Origin: Druceiella hillmani
Taxonomy: Eukaryota; Arthropoda; Insecta; Lepidoptera; Hepialidae
Reading direction: 5' to 3'
DNA length: 64,000 bases
Assembly (NCBI GenBank): GCA_039881145.1
Contig: JAYKKI010000009.1
Location: 6,358,501 to 6,422,500 of the forward strand
In this document: positions 26,115-38,892 of the stretch, in pieces
Numbering within the stretch: position 1 is the stretch's first letter
Layout: each line of letters begins with the position of its first letter
Made by a program: the position numbers and the translations under genes
Notes under the pieces: model-generated
What the model was told of the DNA's origin: nothing
Databases searched by the model: none
The model's input: the letters and a program-made list of their open reading frames with translations, nothing else

Positions 26115-26313
26115 AAACTTTTTCATATAGTATAGCATTAAGTCTTCCACGTTAGCCTTCCTCATATATTTAAAAATTAGTTCAGAGCGAGCGAATTAGC
26201 GGCTAGTCATCAATTACATGATAATGTGAACAGGGAAGAAATGTTTATAACAAGACGTGCAACGTTGCAAATGAGGACCGTGCGTCGGTTTCTTAAATGT
26301 AAACTCGAACCGG
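26115..26313 (+). other. Candidate 5' exon with donor site
   Basis: A less AT-rich stretch with a TATA-like CATATAGTATAGC near 26125, a TTCAGAG initiator-like site near 26181 and an ATG at 26242 opening MFITRRATLQMRTVRRFLKC. The frame stays open to CTCGAACCG directly before a GTGAGT donor. An upstream ATG (ATGATAATGTGA) precedes it. No protein family is recognised and no downstream exon was found. Confidence 0.2.
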
Positions 26314-26964
26314 TGAGTAGTTAAGTCCGCTAATCTGATACCGAGTTAAAAAAGTCTGTGTGGATTGTTCTATATGTTAAGAAAAAACGAAAGGGGATTA
26401 ATATTACATCAATGACATATCGCCTCGTAACAGAGCCGTGATTGAAATTAGGTATTTTGTGATACCTAATACATAATGAACGAATCAATTTTGAAGGCAG
26501 TCTGATATTTTGTTTCGCATTTATTCAATAAGATTTAAATAATATAGAAATCCATAACCAAATATTAAAAAAGACTTTAATGGAAAATTATATGAGATTT
26601 AAGGAAATTATTCTTTAATGTCTTTGACAATATATGATATATCAATGTTTTTATAATTAAAAAGTTACATTTTAAAATAACATGTCGCATATATTTTATT
26701 TAAAATTCTGAAAACTTTAATAATTATTTCAGAGCAACTGAATATTTTCCGGAAATTTAATGCAAGATTTCTTTAAATATTTACTATTATTTTCAATTCA
26801 AGTTCAATAATTTTACTTTCACGCCTTTTGCGTATAGTCACCGATATAGAATATAGTACATGATTGATGGAGTTAATTTTCCCTAAAAATTTTTATTGTC
26901 GTTCCTTTCTTATTTTCCATTTTATCTGAAAAATAAATGAAACAAGTCTTCGTGAAAATATGAA

Positions 26965-27130
26965 TATTTTTATTAACACATGCAAAATGGGCACTTGTTT
27001 CTACATCGCGCCTAATAAACTGGAATCGATGAGCACCCCTAGCATTAAATTATCAATTTAGAATAACTTATAAGGAACGATTGAGCTTGTGTTATTTATA
27101 ACACTTCAATATTAATTACCAACATGATTA
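26965..27130. repeat. Paired dispersed repeat, segment S1, copy 2
   Basis: Counterpart of 22436-22620, with a CGCGCCTAATAAACT core and the ATTAAATTATCAATTTA block. Here S1 and S2 are only about 500 bp apart, against about 1.7 kb in copy 1. Confidence 0.55.
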
Positions 27131-27639
27131 TGAAACAGAAAAAAAAATATCAGAAAGAAATATTTGTGGTATTAAAATGAAAAATTAAACTCAGTTCATT
27201 CAGAAATAGAAGCAGAAATATATTAATTCCAATTTAAACAGGAGAACGGTGGAAATTAAATCATGAAATGAAATTGAAATAAAATATGATTTTTTAAAAT
27301 GGTTTCCAAATTTCCATCAAACTAAAATGCAATATGATCTAAATTAATACTTTCTTATACATTTTCATGCCGATATAATGTAAACATACGATAGAATTTC
27401 AGCTTTGGAAATATTATTTTACTTCCGACAAGCAGTCATATTCTTATCATAGATAAATATTAATATTAATATCAATTCAAAGTTATAATTCGAATTTCAA
27501 AGCAAAATAAAATCTTTACCAAAATTTTTTGCAAATTTTAATCTACATATATATGGAACCAGATAATTTCACATACTTAACCATCAAACTCAAAATACAC
27601 CTATGTAAATGTTTAAAACATCGCGCTGAAATAAAAATA

Positions 27640-27900
27640 AATCCGCTTGGAAAAATCACACCTAATACCTATAGCAAAACTCCTTTATTTTGAACGTAAC
27701 TTTATTAACGTGACTAAATTTTAACGGTATTTCTTTGTTATTCTCGTACTTTATTTCGGCGTATTTTGTCTTTTATATTCAATTTAGAATTGAATCAATT
27801 ACACTTAATGTCACTGCGATGCTTATTAAGTAAATAGCTTCCATTAAATACTAAACTAACTTACCAAGTTAACGCAGCAGCTCTCGACTGCACTGTAGAG
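27640..27900. repeat. Paired dispersed repeat, segment S2, copy 2
   Basis: Counterpart of 24290-24540, sharing CTTTATTTTG, GTAACTTTATTA and TTTCGGCGTATTTTGTC in order. Confidence 0.5.
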
Positions 27901-30900
27901 CGTGAGTACCGTCAGTTTACTTCCATCACATATTTTCGTTACATAGAACGAATCGATATATTACGCGTTAAAACACGTCATTTTAATACTCAGTTTAAGC
28001 TTTCAAAGTAAGTCTTGGTCGCTTCCCGCCTTCTCCCTTTTTCATCGTCATTTTAAAACTATTTTATAAGATTGAAATTTTCAAATAAAAACCCATTTTT
28101 CATATTTTTTTAAAGAGTTGTCTAATGGCGGGTATCTAGAAAACATAAACATATTATAATTTTCTTCTGTATTTCTAGTTTTCTTGCTTCGCTCTAGCTA
28201 AACTTAAGAGTAACACTATTTTATGAATATCCAAATATTACTTAACATTACTTGATGGAATTTTCAATCACACAAAAAACTACAATATTACTATGAAAGC
28301 TTTACAAACACGAGGTAACTTCTTTTAAAATGAGCTGCAGAACTATGCTACACTTCTCATGAAAACTGCTCCATTTCTTACAGAAAGCTTTCATGTATTA
28401 TGGAAGGTCGAAGTAAAATTTGACTCTATTTTTTATTTATGGAGTTGTATTTTCATAAACATTGTAGCGGTCTTTCATGTGATTTGTAAATATGCCGAAA
28501 TACTCCCCTGATCACTATTAACTGATTTGTCATATCACCTCTTCACTCATACTATATTCTGCTAAACAATAATTCTGCTCCATGAAATCTTGACCTTTAT
28601 TTTGAGAAGAAAACATTACAGCTTCTCAGTAATTGTTTATTTAATTTTGGTTCTGTGCCACGCAACAGTTTGAATCGTATTTAATAATCAGTTAAATAAA
28701 TAATTCAAGTAAATTAAACAAAGCACTTTTATAACAAATTGGGCCACCACGTAACAAAACGCATACATTGCATTTAAGTATTGTATGGGAGGCATCTTGC
28801 TAAAATATTTCCCCCATAAATTAAGGCGTATCATTGATCGTTTAAAGTACTATTAAAATAAGAACAAATGCCGCAACCCTGACAAGTTCAAGACCACGAG
28901 TCCAATATATGCGCAGAGCATTCCATTTTCATTTAATTCTGTGTCAAACGAAAACTTATTGGAAAACGCTTAGGTGTGCAAATAGATTTTAAAAGTATTT
29001 GATTTGAAAAATGTCGTCTATGTGACTATCGCTTATATTGGAAAATAAATGAAAAATGAAATAAACTTTCCGCAAATAAATTACTTTAAATATCGTTGTA
29101 CAATCTTGTGATGTGCATTTCATTTTTTTTTCTTATCATTCCTATTTAACTTATGTCCATTCCATCACCTAGAAACATTCCTTACATACATGAGTGGGGT
29201 AGACGTCCGACAAAAAATAATTTTCAAACGGAAAGTGCATCGAATTAATTTACTTCAATTACAACAATTGTCTTGATAAAGTGTTATTTTTCAGGGGCAC
29301 ATTCTATTTTAAGATTAAGTAGGTGGCAGATTGAAATTTTTAAGACCTATAAAATGTATTGAATAATCACACTTTGGACATAATTTATTTCCCTACTTAG
29401 CAGTAAGCGGAAGTTTGTATTAAGTTCCTAATATACCGTCAAAAAGAAAATAGAAAAAGAAGATAATAAATCATTGACCAAGTCCATTATTTAAAAATTT
29501 CGCAAAAGTCAGAATATGTCAATCCTCTCCATTCCATATAAAAATATGATGTGTAAAAAAGAGCCACTTGTGATGGTTCTTGTTGAATGCTCTATATTAA
29601 AAATATTTCATGATTTTTTAATAAACACAATACATTAGAAAGGCAAGTTTAAACAAGTCGTTTAGAATTTCTTAAAATTTACCCCCAAATCTTTTTTATT
29701 GGCAAATGCCAATAAAAAAGATTTGAGAGTAAATCTTAAAAGAAACTTATTAACCACTGCTTTGAGAAATATCGGAAAACCATAAAAGATCGAATTTTGG
29801 TTGATATAAAATATGAACAAACTTACTTTACTTCAAAGAAACTAGAGCGATAGGCCAGTATAAAACATTTCTAGGATATTTAATATATCTAAAATACAAC
29901 TGTAGCAAAGTAAGCTTTTCAGGGAATCCGGAGAAACATTAAATAATATAATACGTTCATATTGCATTATTCTGTATTCTTATTTATGTACAAAACGATA
30001 TAAGTTTTTAAGTAATGTTTGAATAGATCAAATATAATGCTCGTAAATATATGAAATAAAGCTTTAAAAACATTCGTGAACAATCGATTAGAAGTTGTTA
30101 ATTCCTTTTATTAATTCCTGCATAGGAATAAAGAGTGTTATTAGATAGTTGTGCAATTATATCCCCCCACATTTATCAAAATTCTTGTTGATCATATCGT
30201 TGGGTTTAATAAAAGGGTTCGTTGCGCCTTGATTGACAATTAATGTATAAAACATGTTTCCAACATTCAACACAAAAAACCAAGGTTATGTAGACCAAAA
30301 TGTGATTCACATTCCATACCTAGCAAAACAATTAGTTATTGGGTTTATTTTAAGTGTAAATAGTACTGTGAATTATATTATGAACGTTATCATCCTTTAT
30401 TTTCTATTTATTTGTGAAAATTTTTGCTTTATAAATAAACCTGTTCCAAAATCAAAAAGAAAATATAATCGTTACACACATTTTATTGAAAACATATTAA
30501 GTTTTTTCCGATTAGATAAAGTAATATAAAAGTGTAGAGTTAACATTTGCTTTAGAAACTGAAAAATGTTATAATTAAAACGGTCTATTGCATTTTGTGG
30601 CCCGTAGAAATGAGGAAATAAAAAACATAATAAATTGTTTAACAATTGATAATAATTGAACAAGCGACTTTAGATGAGGGCGTCTTTAATTCTTTTTGCT
30701 TAATAATTAATCAATTAATTTGTACCTTTACTAGTTTTTTGCATATCACATCAAAATTCGTTCAAAACATAAGTTTTTAATTAATTTTGTCTTCAACATA
30801 AAATAAATTCAGAAAAATTGCTTAAATAATCTCTTCCAGTAAACCAAAGCACCGAAATAGGAGAACTTAATATTACAGAAGATTTCAACCGTGTCAGACC

Positions 30901-32029
30901 GTGAAAATATGGTCGTGTTTTCTAAAATCAGAGATAAAGCGTAGACATAAATTTTGAAGGTATTCTAATTTACTTAACCAATCTTCAGCAAGGTCCAGAT
31001 AACACAAATCTCCATAGCCAAACAAGAACGATGAAATTGTTTGAATTCGTCAAACGACTTTAGTTTTAGACTTTAGTTTTGATTGAAATAAATTGTCGAA
31101 GACGCTTTAGAAAAAGTAGTTTGCCAAATATTGGGCAAATAACACCCTTTACTTGGAGCTGCCCGTGAAGATTTTGATTAACTAGTAGATCTTTAGCGGT
31201 TGAAGAAAAAGAAATAATATGAACACAGAGAAATTAAAGATAAATTAAAGAACACACATAAATAAAAATATGCGTAAGAAAAATATACAATTAGAAGTAA
31301 GCCAATTGGAAAGAGGTTTTCTTATTTGACATCGGTTAAAAATAAAAAAAATCGACGCAGCCGAGTTTTCATTATATAGTAAATGTAGGAACGGAAAATG
31401 TAGGATCCTAACTATAATGATAAAAGATTTGAAAGCATGTCCAGCGTCAGGTGGTTCGCAACGGAATAAAAGGGGCGGAGCACCGGCGAAAGGAATGAGG
31501 AACGAGTGAATAATTAGAAAGTTACTCCGAATTGTCGCCGTAAGAGCACTCTTAACTTTCTTCACTAATTAATTTTATTTTACTCGTTTTAACCACTTGG
31601 TCGGACATAAGTTTAAAACAATTATGGAATTTTATCGTCACTTCTCCGGGAGTGTTGTATACTCACATCTTTTCATTTTTTTGACAAAAAGGAACTTTTA
31701 AAGTTAGTTTTTAACGCATTTCAAAATTGTCCATCACGTTATTATGGAAAATAGAATAATTTATAAAAATATTACTGCAATTTTATGGCTGGAAACCTTA
31801 AGCTTCTCGTGTCACTTTAGATTTCAGTGAGCCATGGGTAAGAATCAAAATGTCCTTCCTCCTAACAAAAACAACTATAATAAAACGGTGTCTTCTCATT
31901 TTGAAAAGGATCAAATATATTTGGACTCTAAAGCTTTACATCGAATACGATTTATCTCGTTAAAAAACTGGTTTCAGATTTATGATTTTTTTTTAAACTG
32001 TGTGGAAAATATTCCTGTGTATATAATTG
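27901..32029. other. No gene seen; one imperfect hairpin
   Basis: AT-rich sequence without supported exons. It contains the inverted repeat at 29674-29737 (listed separately). A GC-richer patch at about 31430-31520 lies in a 106-residue minus-strand open frame (31245-31565) that I do not recognise; it could be a fragment of a dispersed repeat. Confidence 0.45.
29674..29737. repeat. Inverted repeat (imperfect ~31-bp arms)
   Basis: The inner arms are perfect (AAATCTTTTTTATTGGCA paired with its complement across a 2-nt spacer), and the outer parts pair with three mismatches. It would extrude or fold as a long hairpin. Confidence 0.8.
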
Positions 32030-32745
32030 TATTAATATTGACGTCAACATATTTGATAACAGTCGCCCATTGACGATTTATGGCCGTCTACCAGCAGTGT
32101 AAAGTCGTTGTTTCTAAAAGATTTTGGCTGTCCAATTACTATATGATGCTGCCAAGCGATATTCAGAAGCAAACAATTTAAGCATCTGATTATACTTTTT
32201 TAAAACTATTGTAGGAGAGAAAGAAAATGATATGACAATTAAATAAAACTCTCAAGTACAAGTAGAGCTCGCATTACGAGAGCTTCGTACATATTAATGT
32301 ATGTATAAACATTGTATGGTACATAATATTCCTATTAAACCATTTACAAAATTGTAATTGTTCAGAACGAATATATACTGCATACTGTTTCTTTCAGAGG
32401 GCATATTAAAAAAAAATTCTTAAGTTATATAATTACAAATTAACGCATATTATTTTCTTGCTTTCTGCCAAATTTTATGACTAGGTCAAAAGGAATTATC
32501 CAGTAGGTTTTGATATATTTGGGAGGATCAAAATATTCCTCATAAAATACCTTATGTTTGGATTGTGTTGACTTATAAGCTTGATTTTTTTACATTTCCA
32601 AGGGACCGTATACGTAAGTGTTCGACATTAATTTCAATCTGACGCTACACATTCCTGAGAAAATGGGGTTCACGAATGAACAGACAAACGGCCAACGAAG
32701 TTATCCTGTAAGAGTAGGAACCCTTTTGAGCTACGGAAATAAAAA
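32030..32745 (+). repeat. Dispersed repeat, longer copy
   Basis: Starts near GACGTCAACATATTTGATAAC and shares ordered blocks with 35525-35880: GCCGTCTACCAG-AGTG-AAAGT, TTTTGGCTG, ATCTGATTA, AGGAGAGAAAGAAAATGA and GGTACATAATATTC. It ends near 32745 with AACAGACAAACGGCCAACGA, AAGTTATCCTGTAAGAGTAGG, then AACCC-TTTTGAGCTACGGAA, a familiar 3' end of insect interspersed repeats. No protein is evident. Confidence 0.6.
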
Positions 32746-35524
32746 AAATATAGATTGAGATCAGAAGGAAGTACAAAATAAAACAGTTTACGAATCAAAC
32801 AAACACAATATTGAATTGAATTCAATCAACAATCAAAAACTTCTTTGTGTGCGTGGAGTCCAATGACTGATCTTAAATATTCAATGGTACCAAAGATCGG
32901 CGTGGATATCCCAGAGTATCTGATAATTATGATTGTGACTGATGTAAATTATTTTCAGACTGCTAGAGTTTAGGAACAGTTTTTGGTTTTATCCAGTACA
33001 AATTGCCACTTTATGTTTCCTTAAGATCCTAAACCATCAGTTTCTTGTGATTTAAGATAATGTGATAGCGAATATTCCTAATTTTATTAATTTTATTTTA
33101 TTTTTGGTTTAGTTAATTAGTAATTAATAAACCACAAACCTTAAAAAATATGTAGGTACCCAGGTAGGTACAAGTACCAGTGTAGGTAGCAAGTCTTTTC
33201 CAATAAGACGACAATAATTTTTAAAAATAATTTAATAAAACAATTATGAACCTGATAAAACTTTTTCTTAATTATCGCCTGGCCATTTTAATGTCAGAGC
33301 ATAGAGAAAATTCCATCTCAGCGTGTTGACTGCAGACGCCAAAAAATTTAATTTATTCGAGTACCACGAAGTTAGTTCAGGGGGAGGTGGGTGAACTAAT
33401 CGGGCAGTGGAAAAGATAATCATCTGTTTCTCTGTCTATCGTTCTAATGGTAGAGAAAAATGGGAAAAACATTATGTTAACTTTGAGTAGTGGATTTTTA
33501 TAGTTGATATAAAAAATTAACAAATATAAAGCTAATCAAAACATTATAAAAAACTACTGTTTATTTATATTTGTATAAATACATAATTTCATTATAGGGA
33601 GATATTGTTAATTATTTTCAGGAAACAAAAATACAAAAAAAATATTGTGCATTTTGTGAATCTCCTGATTAAATTTTTCACGAGTTCGTTAAAATATAAT
33701 ATTTATAAAAATTATATTTTGATCGTGCTCATTATTCACGTGTTCTTGTGATGTCTTCTTACAGAAGTATAGTGTTGTGTTTATAAATTGAATTTAATGC
33801 CTTGTAATGATATTGGACTACGATTTAATTAAATATGAGTTAATATTTAAATATTACTGTTTATTTATTACACGTGATTTATTTTATATTGATATTCCAA
33901 AAATGTCAGAAATTATTATTTTTATTGGAGATATAAACGCACGAAAATATGGTATAAACATTTTCCTTTCCACTACGATATTTATTTTTATCATATACTT
34001 ATTTTTTTTTTAAATGAGTCACAGTCGACGCCAAGCTAGAGCTATACGCCAGTCAAACGTTGGGGAGTTATTTTTCAACGCATCGTTTATGAATATAAAT
34101 AAGTATCATTAAAAAAAAGACAAAATTAAAATTTTGAGTTTCGTTCAAATAGAATTCAATACCAAGAAAGTAAAATTTAGGTATTTTAATTACTTTTTTA
34201 TTTCTTGAAAATTTATGGATTAAGACGCAAGATTCTCTACGACGAAGCATCTTTAACTAGCTTAATGTCGTATAAACTTATGAGGGAAAAGTGTTGTATT
34301 TCAAAATTTCCCCATTATTATTATATGCTTATATAATGTAATTAATTATATTTATAAATTCCTTCTTTGCCAGTTTTAGGAATGAGGATAAAATTATACG
34401 AAATTGTAAGAAACTTTGGGAAAGAAAATTTGATAATACATCAATTAACTTAAATATTACATATATTTGTACATCCTTTTATATATCCTAGTACAGACTT
34501 TCGTCATCTTGTAGATAAATGGCCTATATGGACATTTGCTGAGTCCCGTTTTGTCATAATAGACATCAAAACTTCAGCCGGTTTGGGTACATTAAACAAA
34601 TATACATATTCCTTTTACGTTAGTACCGAAATATTGAATTCATTTTCTGTTGCAATAAATGTTTGATAAGACAATACATACTTATCATGTATTTATCTAT
34701 ACAATGTGTAATTATTTTAAATATGTGTAAAACTAATCATACAGCGCATTGTTAACATTTTAGCTCATATTAAGACGGGTCAACTTGTTAAGGAACACTT
34801 GGTGTACGTGTATTTTTAAACGTCAGCCATTTTGGCGATAACTTGTTGAGTATCGGATGTAATAGATATTCTTTTTGATCCTATGAAGTTACACTTATAC
34901 TATTATTACAGACATAAATTTTAAACAACTGTATCACACTACTCACGAAAAATGAAGGTGTACTAAAAATAAAGAAAAAATGCCATACAAATATTTATCA
35001 TATATTATAGTCACTGAAACATTCATACATAACAAAAAATAAGAAATTAATGACAACTTTCACAAATAAAATATTTTAGGCATAAATTTATTAGAAATCA
35101 GGTTATTAATGAAAATGACGATATTTATAAATTGTGAGAGAAAGATAATTAGATAAAAGGAGAGACATTTTATACTTAATAAAGAAATAAAATTAAGTAT
35201 GAGTGGAACTCACCCTATAAGGTTTCCGCACATGCTTAGGTACATATGAATATTTAAGAGCATGTGATATTTACTAAAATATTTATAAATAATATTATTT
35301 ACACCATGCAAATATATCGGCTAACGTATCTTATACACGTGTGAAAATATGGATAATATCCGAAAAAAGCTATGAAATTTAGAAAACGATCGAGAAATAC
35401 TTTTCAGGCCCCTTTGAAATTTTTTATAGTTATAAACCAGGACGTCCCACATTAAATAGACATTTTACAAGGGAAAAAGTAGGTACTCGTTTTTTTCGTA
35501 TATTTACTCTTGAATATAATAGAA
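32746..35524. other. No gene seen
   Basis: AT-rich sequence. A short run of GGTACC/GGTAGGTAC variants occurs at about 33152-33195. Open frames at 33807-34013 and 34068-34250 are hydrophobic or low-complexity and unrecognised. Confidence 0.5.
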
Positions 35525-35880
35525 CTAATTTTGACGTCAACATATTTGATAACTTCATAACTCTAGCCGTCTACCAGTAGTGCAAAGTTGATATTTCATA
35601 AGATTTCGGCTGCCTATTTACTGTTTACGCTGTCAACGGACGTTAAGAAGCGAATTAATTAAACACCTGATTATTTTTTCTTCAAAACTATTATCAGAGA
35701 GAAAGAGAATAAAATCAGAGTTAAAAAACTGTTAAGCACGTGTGGAACTCGCACTACGTGGGTTCCCTACACATTTAAGAATTTATAAAAATTTAATGAT
35801 ACATAATATTCTTCATAAACTACTTATAACAACAATGGTTCAAGTTTGAGTAACGTTTTTCTCCTTTAAACACGCCGAAA
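35525..35880 (+). repeat. Dispersed repeat, shorter copy
   Basis: Second copy of the 32030-32745 family: GACGTCAACATATTTGATAAC, AGCCGTCTACCAGTAGTG, GATTTCGGCTGCC, CACCTGATTATT, AGAGAGAAAGAGAAT, CGCACTACGTGGGTTCC and GATACATAATATTCTTC are in the same order. It lacks the recognisable 3' end. Confidence 0.6.
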
Positions 35881-38009
35881 AAATTAATACTAAATAAAAA
35901 TATTTATTTTTTAAATATCCTATCCGACCTTTTTTAACTTTTAGGATAAGGTTAATTTTATTATTATTGGCATATGTTTTATTATAAATTTATTAATATA
36001 TTTTGCAACATAAAGTTTAATTTCACGTAAAATTTCTCGTAAACCTTCTTCTATTGTTAATAGCTTCCATTAATTCCAACATTCTGACTACCTCTAAAAC
36101 ATTTACACCTATAATTTTATTTTCATTCTGTTTAATTTCAATTTTATTATTATAAGAAGATCGATATTTAACAAAAATTATAATAATCAATTCTCGACTA
36201 CAGCACTATGCATTTCAGCATGCATAGAAAATGAAATTTAAAGGACGAGTTTAAATTGATAAAATTTTGAAATTAAGAATCGATTTAACAAAAAGCGTAG
36301 CGTAGGAACCTATTTATCTTCAAAACTAACTAAACGATTATTCTTACAAACATAACTAATGAATGTTTTAAATGGACGCTATATTTATCACCAATTAAAT
36401 AAATTGCGTCGAAATAAAAAAGTGGCTAATCAATATTGAAAATATAAACAAGAACTTATTTTTAATTTCTTGTTCTACAATGTCATTTATAGTTTGAGTA
36501 ATACCAAGTAAACTTTGATGAAATATAGACAGCAATAAAATCTATATGCGCCACCGCTTCCTTATAAATATCGATATTTTCATTTCACAGCAGAAATCAC
36601 ACGCAAGATATTCTATAAAAAAGCTTCCAATACTGCCTCTGAAGCTACTGGAATACAATGGTTCCAAATATTCCGAAGTGAAGAATACTTTGAAGGACTA
36701 ATTCTATTAGGTAATTTTGATGCAAACGTGTTTAAATCACTAGCAGAATAAGATCTTGGGAAATCAAAGGGGGTTTGACTATTGTCACTTAAATTATTTA
36801 GAATATTGTAGAAAAAAAATAGACACGTTAAGCAAAGTTTAGGAATTTGATTCAAAACTCAGGGGTTGAATTGCAGACTTATAAACACAACGTTCATATT
36901 TTTGGCGTTTGTTCAACTGGTCGAACCAGTTTATCACTTTTTATGCCAAATGGATTGTGTATGTAATCAAACCCGTAAACGGTTGAAAAGAATTCGGCAA
37001 ACCGATTCCCAAAATTTAACTTTTTTATAAAAATTTAATATAGTGTCTTCATTGTATATTTAAGAAAACAATTCCAAGTAATGCAACTATTTCTACTATT
37101 GTATACGTCAGGTTCAAAATTTAGGACTTGAACTTCGATGGAAACATTCATAGTACAACATAGTGTTGATCGCTCATTGATTAGAGCAATGACTTCAGTA
37201 AATTTATTGTAATTGGAAATGATTCCACGTCCCCATTGTTTACCAGACTAGTTACCGTTCGACTTTTGTTTAACCAAGTCTTTAAGCAATGCTTCGCGTA
37301 AAAAAACTTAAACAACAAGAACTACAATATTTTCGAGAGATGATTGGAAAATTTTTCAATTCACTAGTGAGTTTCTATTTTAGTGCTATCCATTCTTTTT
37401 CAAATAAATGGAGATCGGTAGTTAAATCAAATTAAGTTCAAACCACGTACCAAAAAATAAAAAAGTTTTTTATTTTTTGGTACGTGGTTTGAACTGTCCA
37501 ATATACATATATTGATGAAATTATCACAGCTTTCTCTCCCCTTTAATAATAATACAATAAAGTCTCTTGCAAACAATTATAAATTGTCTACATCAAAGAA
37601 AGTATTAGGAATATTAAAAAAATATTTAGAAAAAAAAATTAGAAAATATTTAAAAAATATTAAATATAAATGCATACTTATGTTTAAAGACTATTATCCT
37701 CTTAATTACTTACTTCTTTACAGGTTATCGCTCAAACATCTTAGTAAGTGGTATATTTTGAACTAAATCAACTTCGAAGTAATAATAATAAGATCACAAA
37801 TTAGAAAGCACTCTTATATTGTGAAATAATTTTAATTTACTTGAATAGTATCGAGGTTTCACACTGGTCCATATTAGGTTTGTTAAATGGTTTGCTTACG
37901 TAAGCTGTTGCAGCTATTTCCAAACATATCAAAATAACAAGACGCTTTATAATTTCAATTTATAAGTACTTAATATAATTTTACTTTCCTTTACATACAT
38001 CAACAATTA
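35881..38009. other. Downstream of gene B; one long perfect hairpin
   Basis: No gene is recognised. An open frame at 36613-36855 (minus, 80 residues) has normal amino-acid composition but no motif I know. The perfect inverted repeat at 37435-37495 is listed separately. Confidence 0.45.
37435..37495. repeat. Perfect 30-bp inverted repeat (hairpin)
   Basis: AGTTCAAACCACGTACCAAA plus AAATAAAAAA is followed by one G and then its exact reverse complement. Sixty of 61 bases pair without a mismatch, which is unusual in a window where most repeats are heavily decayed. Confidence 0.93.
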
Positions 38010-38164
38010 TCAGTCAATGTCCAGAGCGCAAAAAGTACCTTGCACTCCCTGTAATTCCTTTGATATGGCACTGTCGACGCCGACTCTCTTATTCTCATTC
38101 GATTTCATGCGCTCCGCCAATAGGATCTCATCACGGTTTTCAAACAGTTTCTTGTTATAATCCT
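38010..38164 (-). CDS. CRAL-TRIO gene B, last exon (C-terminal tail)
   Basis: C-terminal exon of a CRAL-TRIO protein. After a TTTACAG acceptor it reads DYNKKLFENRDEILLAERMK, then a basic stretch, and ends KELQGVQGTFCALDID before a TGA stop at 38010-38012. The final G-V-x-G-T/S-F-x-x-L-D-I/V-D is the conserved end of insect alpha-tocopherol-transfer-protein-like proteins. The exon needs one leftover base from the previous exon, but the core exon at 38687-38892 leaves two, so the direct join is out of frame. Either a small exon lies between them or the gene has a frameshift. Confidence 0.8.
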
Positions 38165-38686
38165 CTGTAAATAAAATATATATAAAACAAGGATATGTTT
38201 ATGGGAAAATGTTAATATAAGAAATTTTATTTACTCAAGCAAATGCTACAATTATTGGAGTTTCAATTCGTATTTCATCATAAAATACATTTCAATGCAA
38301 TTTTGTAAAAACAAAATCCTTGTAAGATCATTTAAGTATCTATCTGCCTGTCTCTTACAGCCGATTTTCCTAGAAACCACTTGAAGTCATGCTGACTGCA
38401 AGTAATAAAAAATATTACCCGTGTATATTTCAGTAAATATCATTTTAAAATATTTATGGTGCAATTTTAAGAGGAAAAATAAAGAATTCGAAAAAAAATT
38501 AGTTTTATGTAACGTCTGACATATCGCAATATGGTAACAAAGAGTTCTATTCAAACTTGATGGGTTCTTTTATGCAAATCTATTACGACATAAAGGTGGC
38601 GGCTAAGATAAAATGCGATACCTTACAGTTAAGCGTCAGTAAGTTAAAACTAATTAGAGGATAAATCTTAAACTTAAGATACTTAC

Positions 38687-38892
38687 GTGTAAGCTATACA
38701 CTTATTTTCACCTCCGAAGTCGGATGGAAGAAGGGTTTTCGGAAAAAAATTATGCAAAACCTCATGACTTTTATACACATGCACTCTGTCACGTATTTTA
38801 TCGCTTAAGCATGCCCTCATAGTAACAAGGACCCACTCAGCACTTGCGGGGAGATTTACGTTATGTATGCTCTTAATTTTTGTACCATAACA
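38687..38892 (-). CDS. CRAL-TRIO gene B, core exon (second half of lipid-binding domain)
   Basis: Reads Y-G-T-K-I-K-S-I-H-N-V-N-L-P, then MRACLSDKIRDRVHVY, then L-L-P-S-D-F-G-G, matching the ordered CRAL-TRIO signatures (Y-P-x-R-x-K-x-I-H-x-x-N-x-P; L-S-x-K-x-x-x-R-I-x-V-H; L-P-x-E-Y-G-G). It ends at a perfect GTAAGT donor. Upstream, a TAA lies directly before TGT-TAT and no AG acceptor is in a compatible place, so the 5' splice junction cannot be drawn. Together with the phase mismatch to the last exon, this hints at decay, though the motifs themselves are well preserved. The upper boundary given is the limit of the open frame. Confidence 0.8.

Noticed and set aside
31245..31565. 106-residue minus-strand open frame
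   Set aside because: Partly GC-richer but no recognisable domain, no splice or promoter context; may be a repeat scar.
36613..36855. 80-residue minus-strand frame downstream of gene B
   Set aside because: Composition looks protein-like but no family, start context or splice signal could be shown on either strand.
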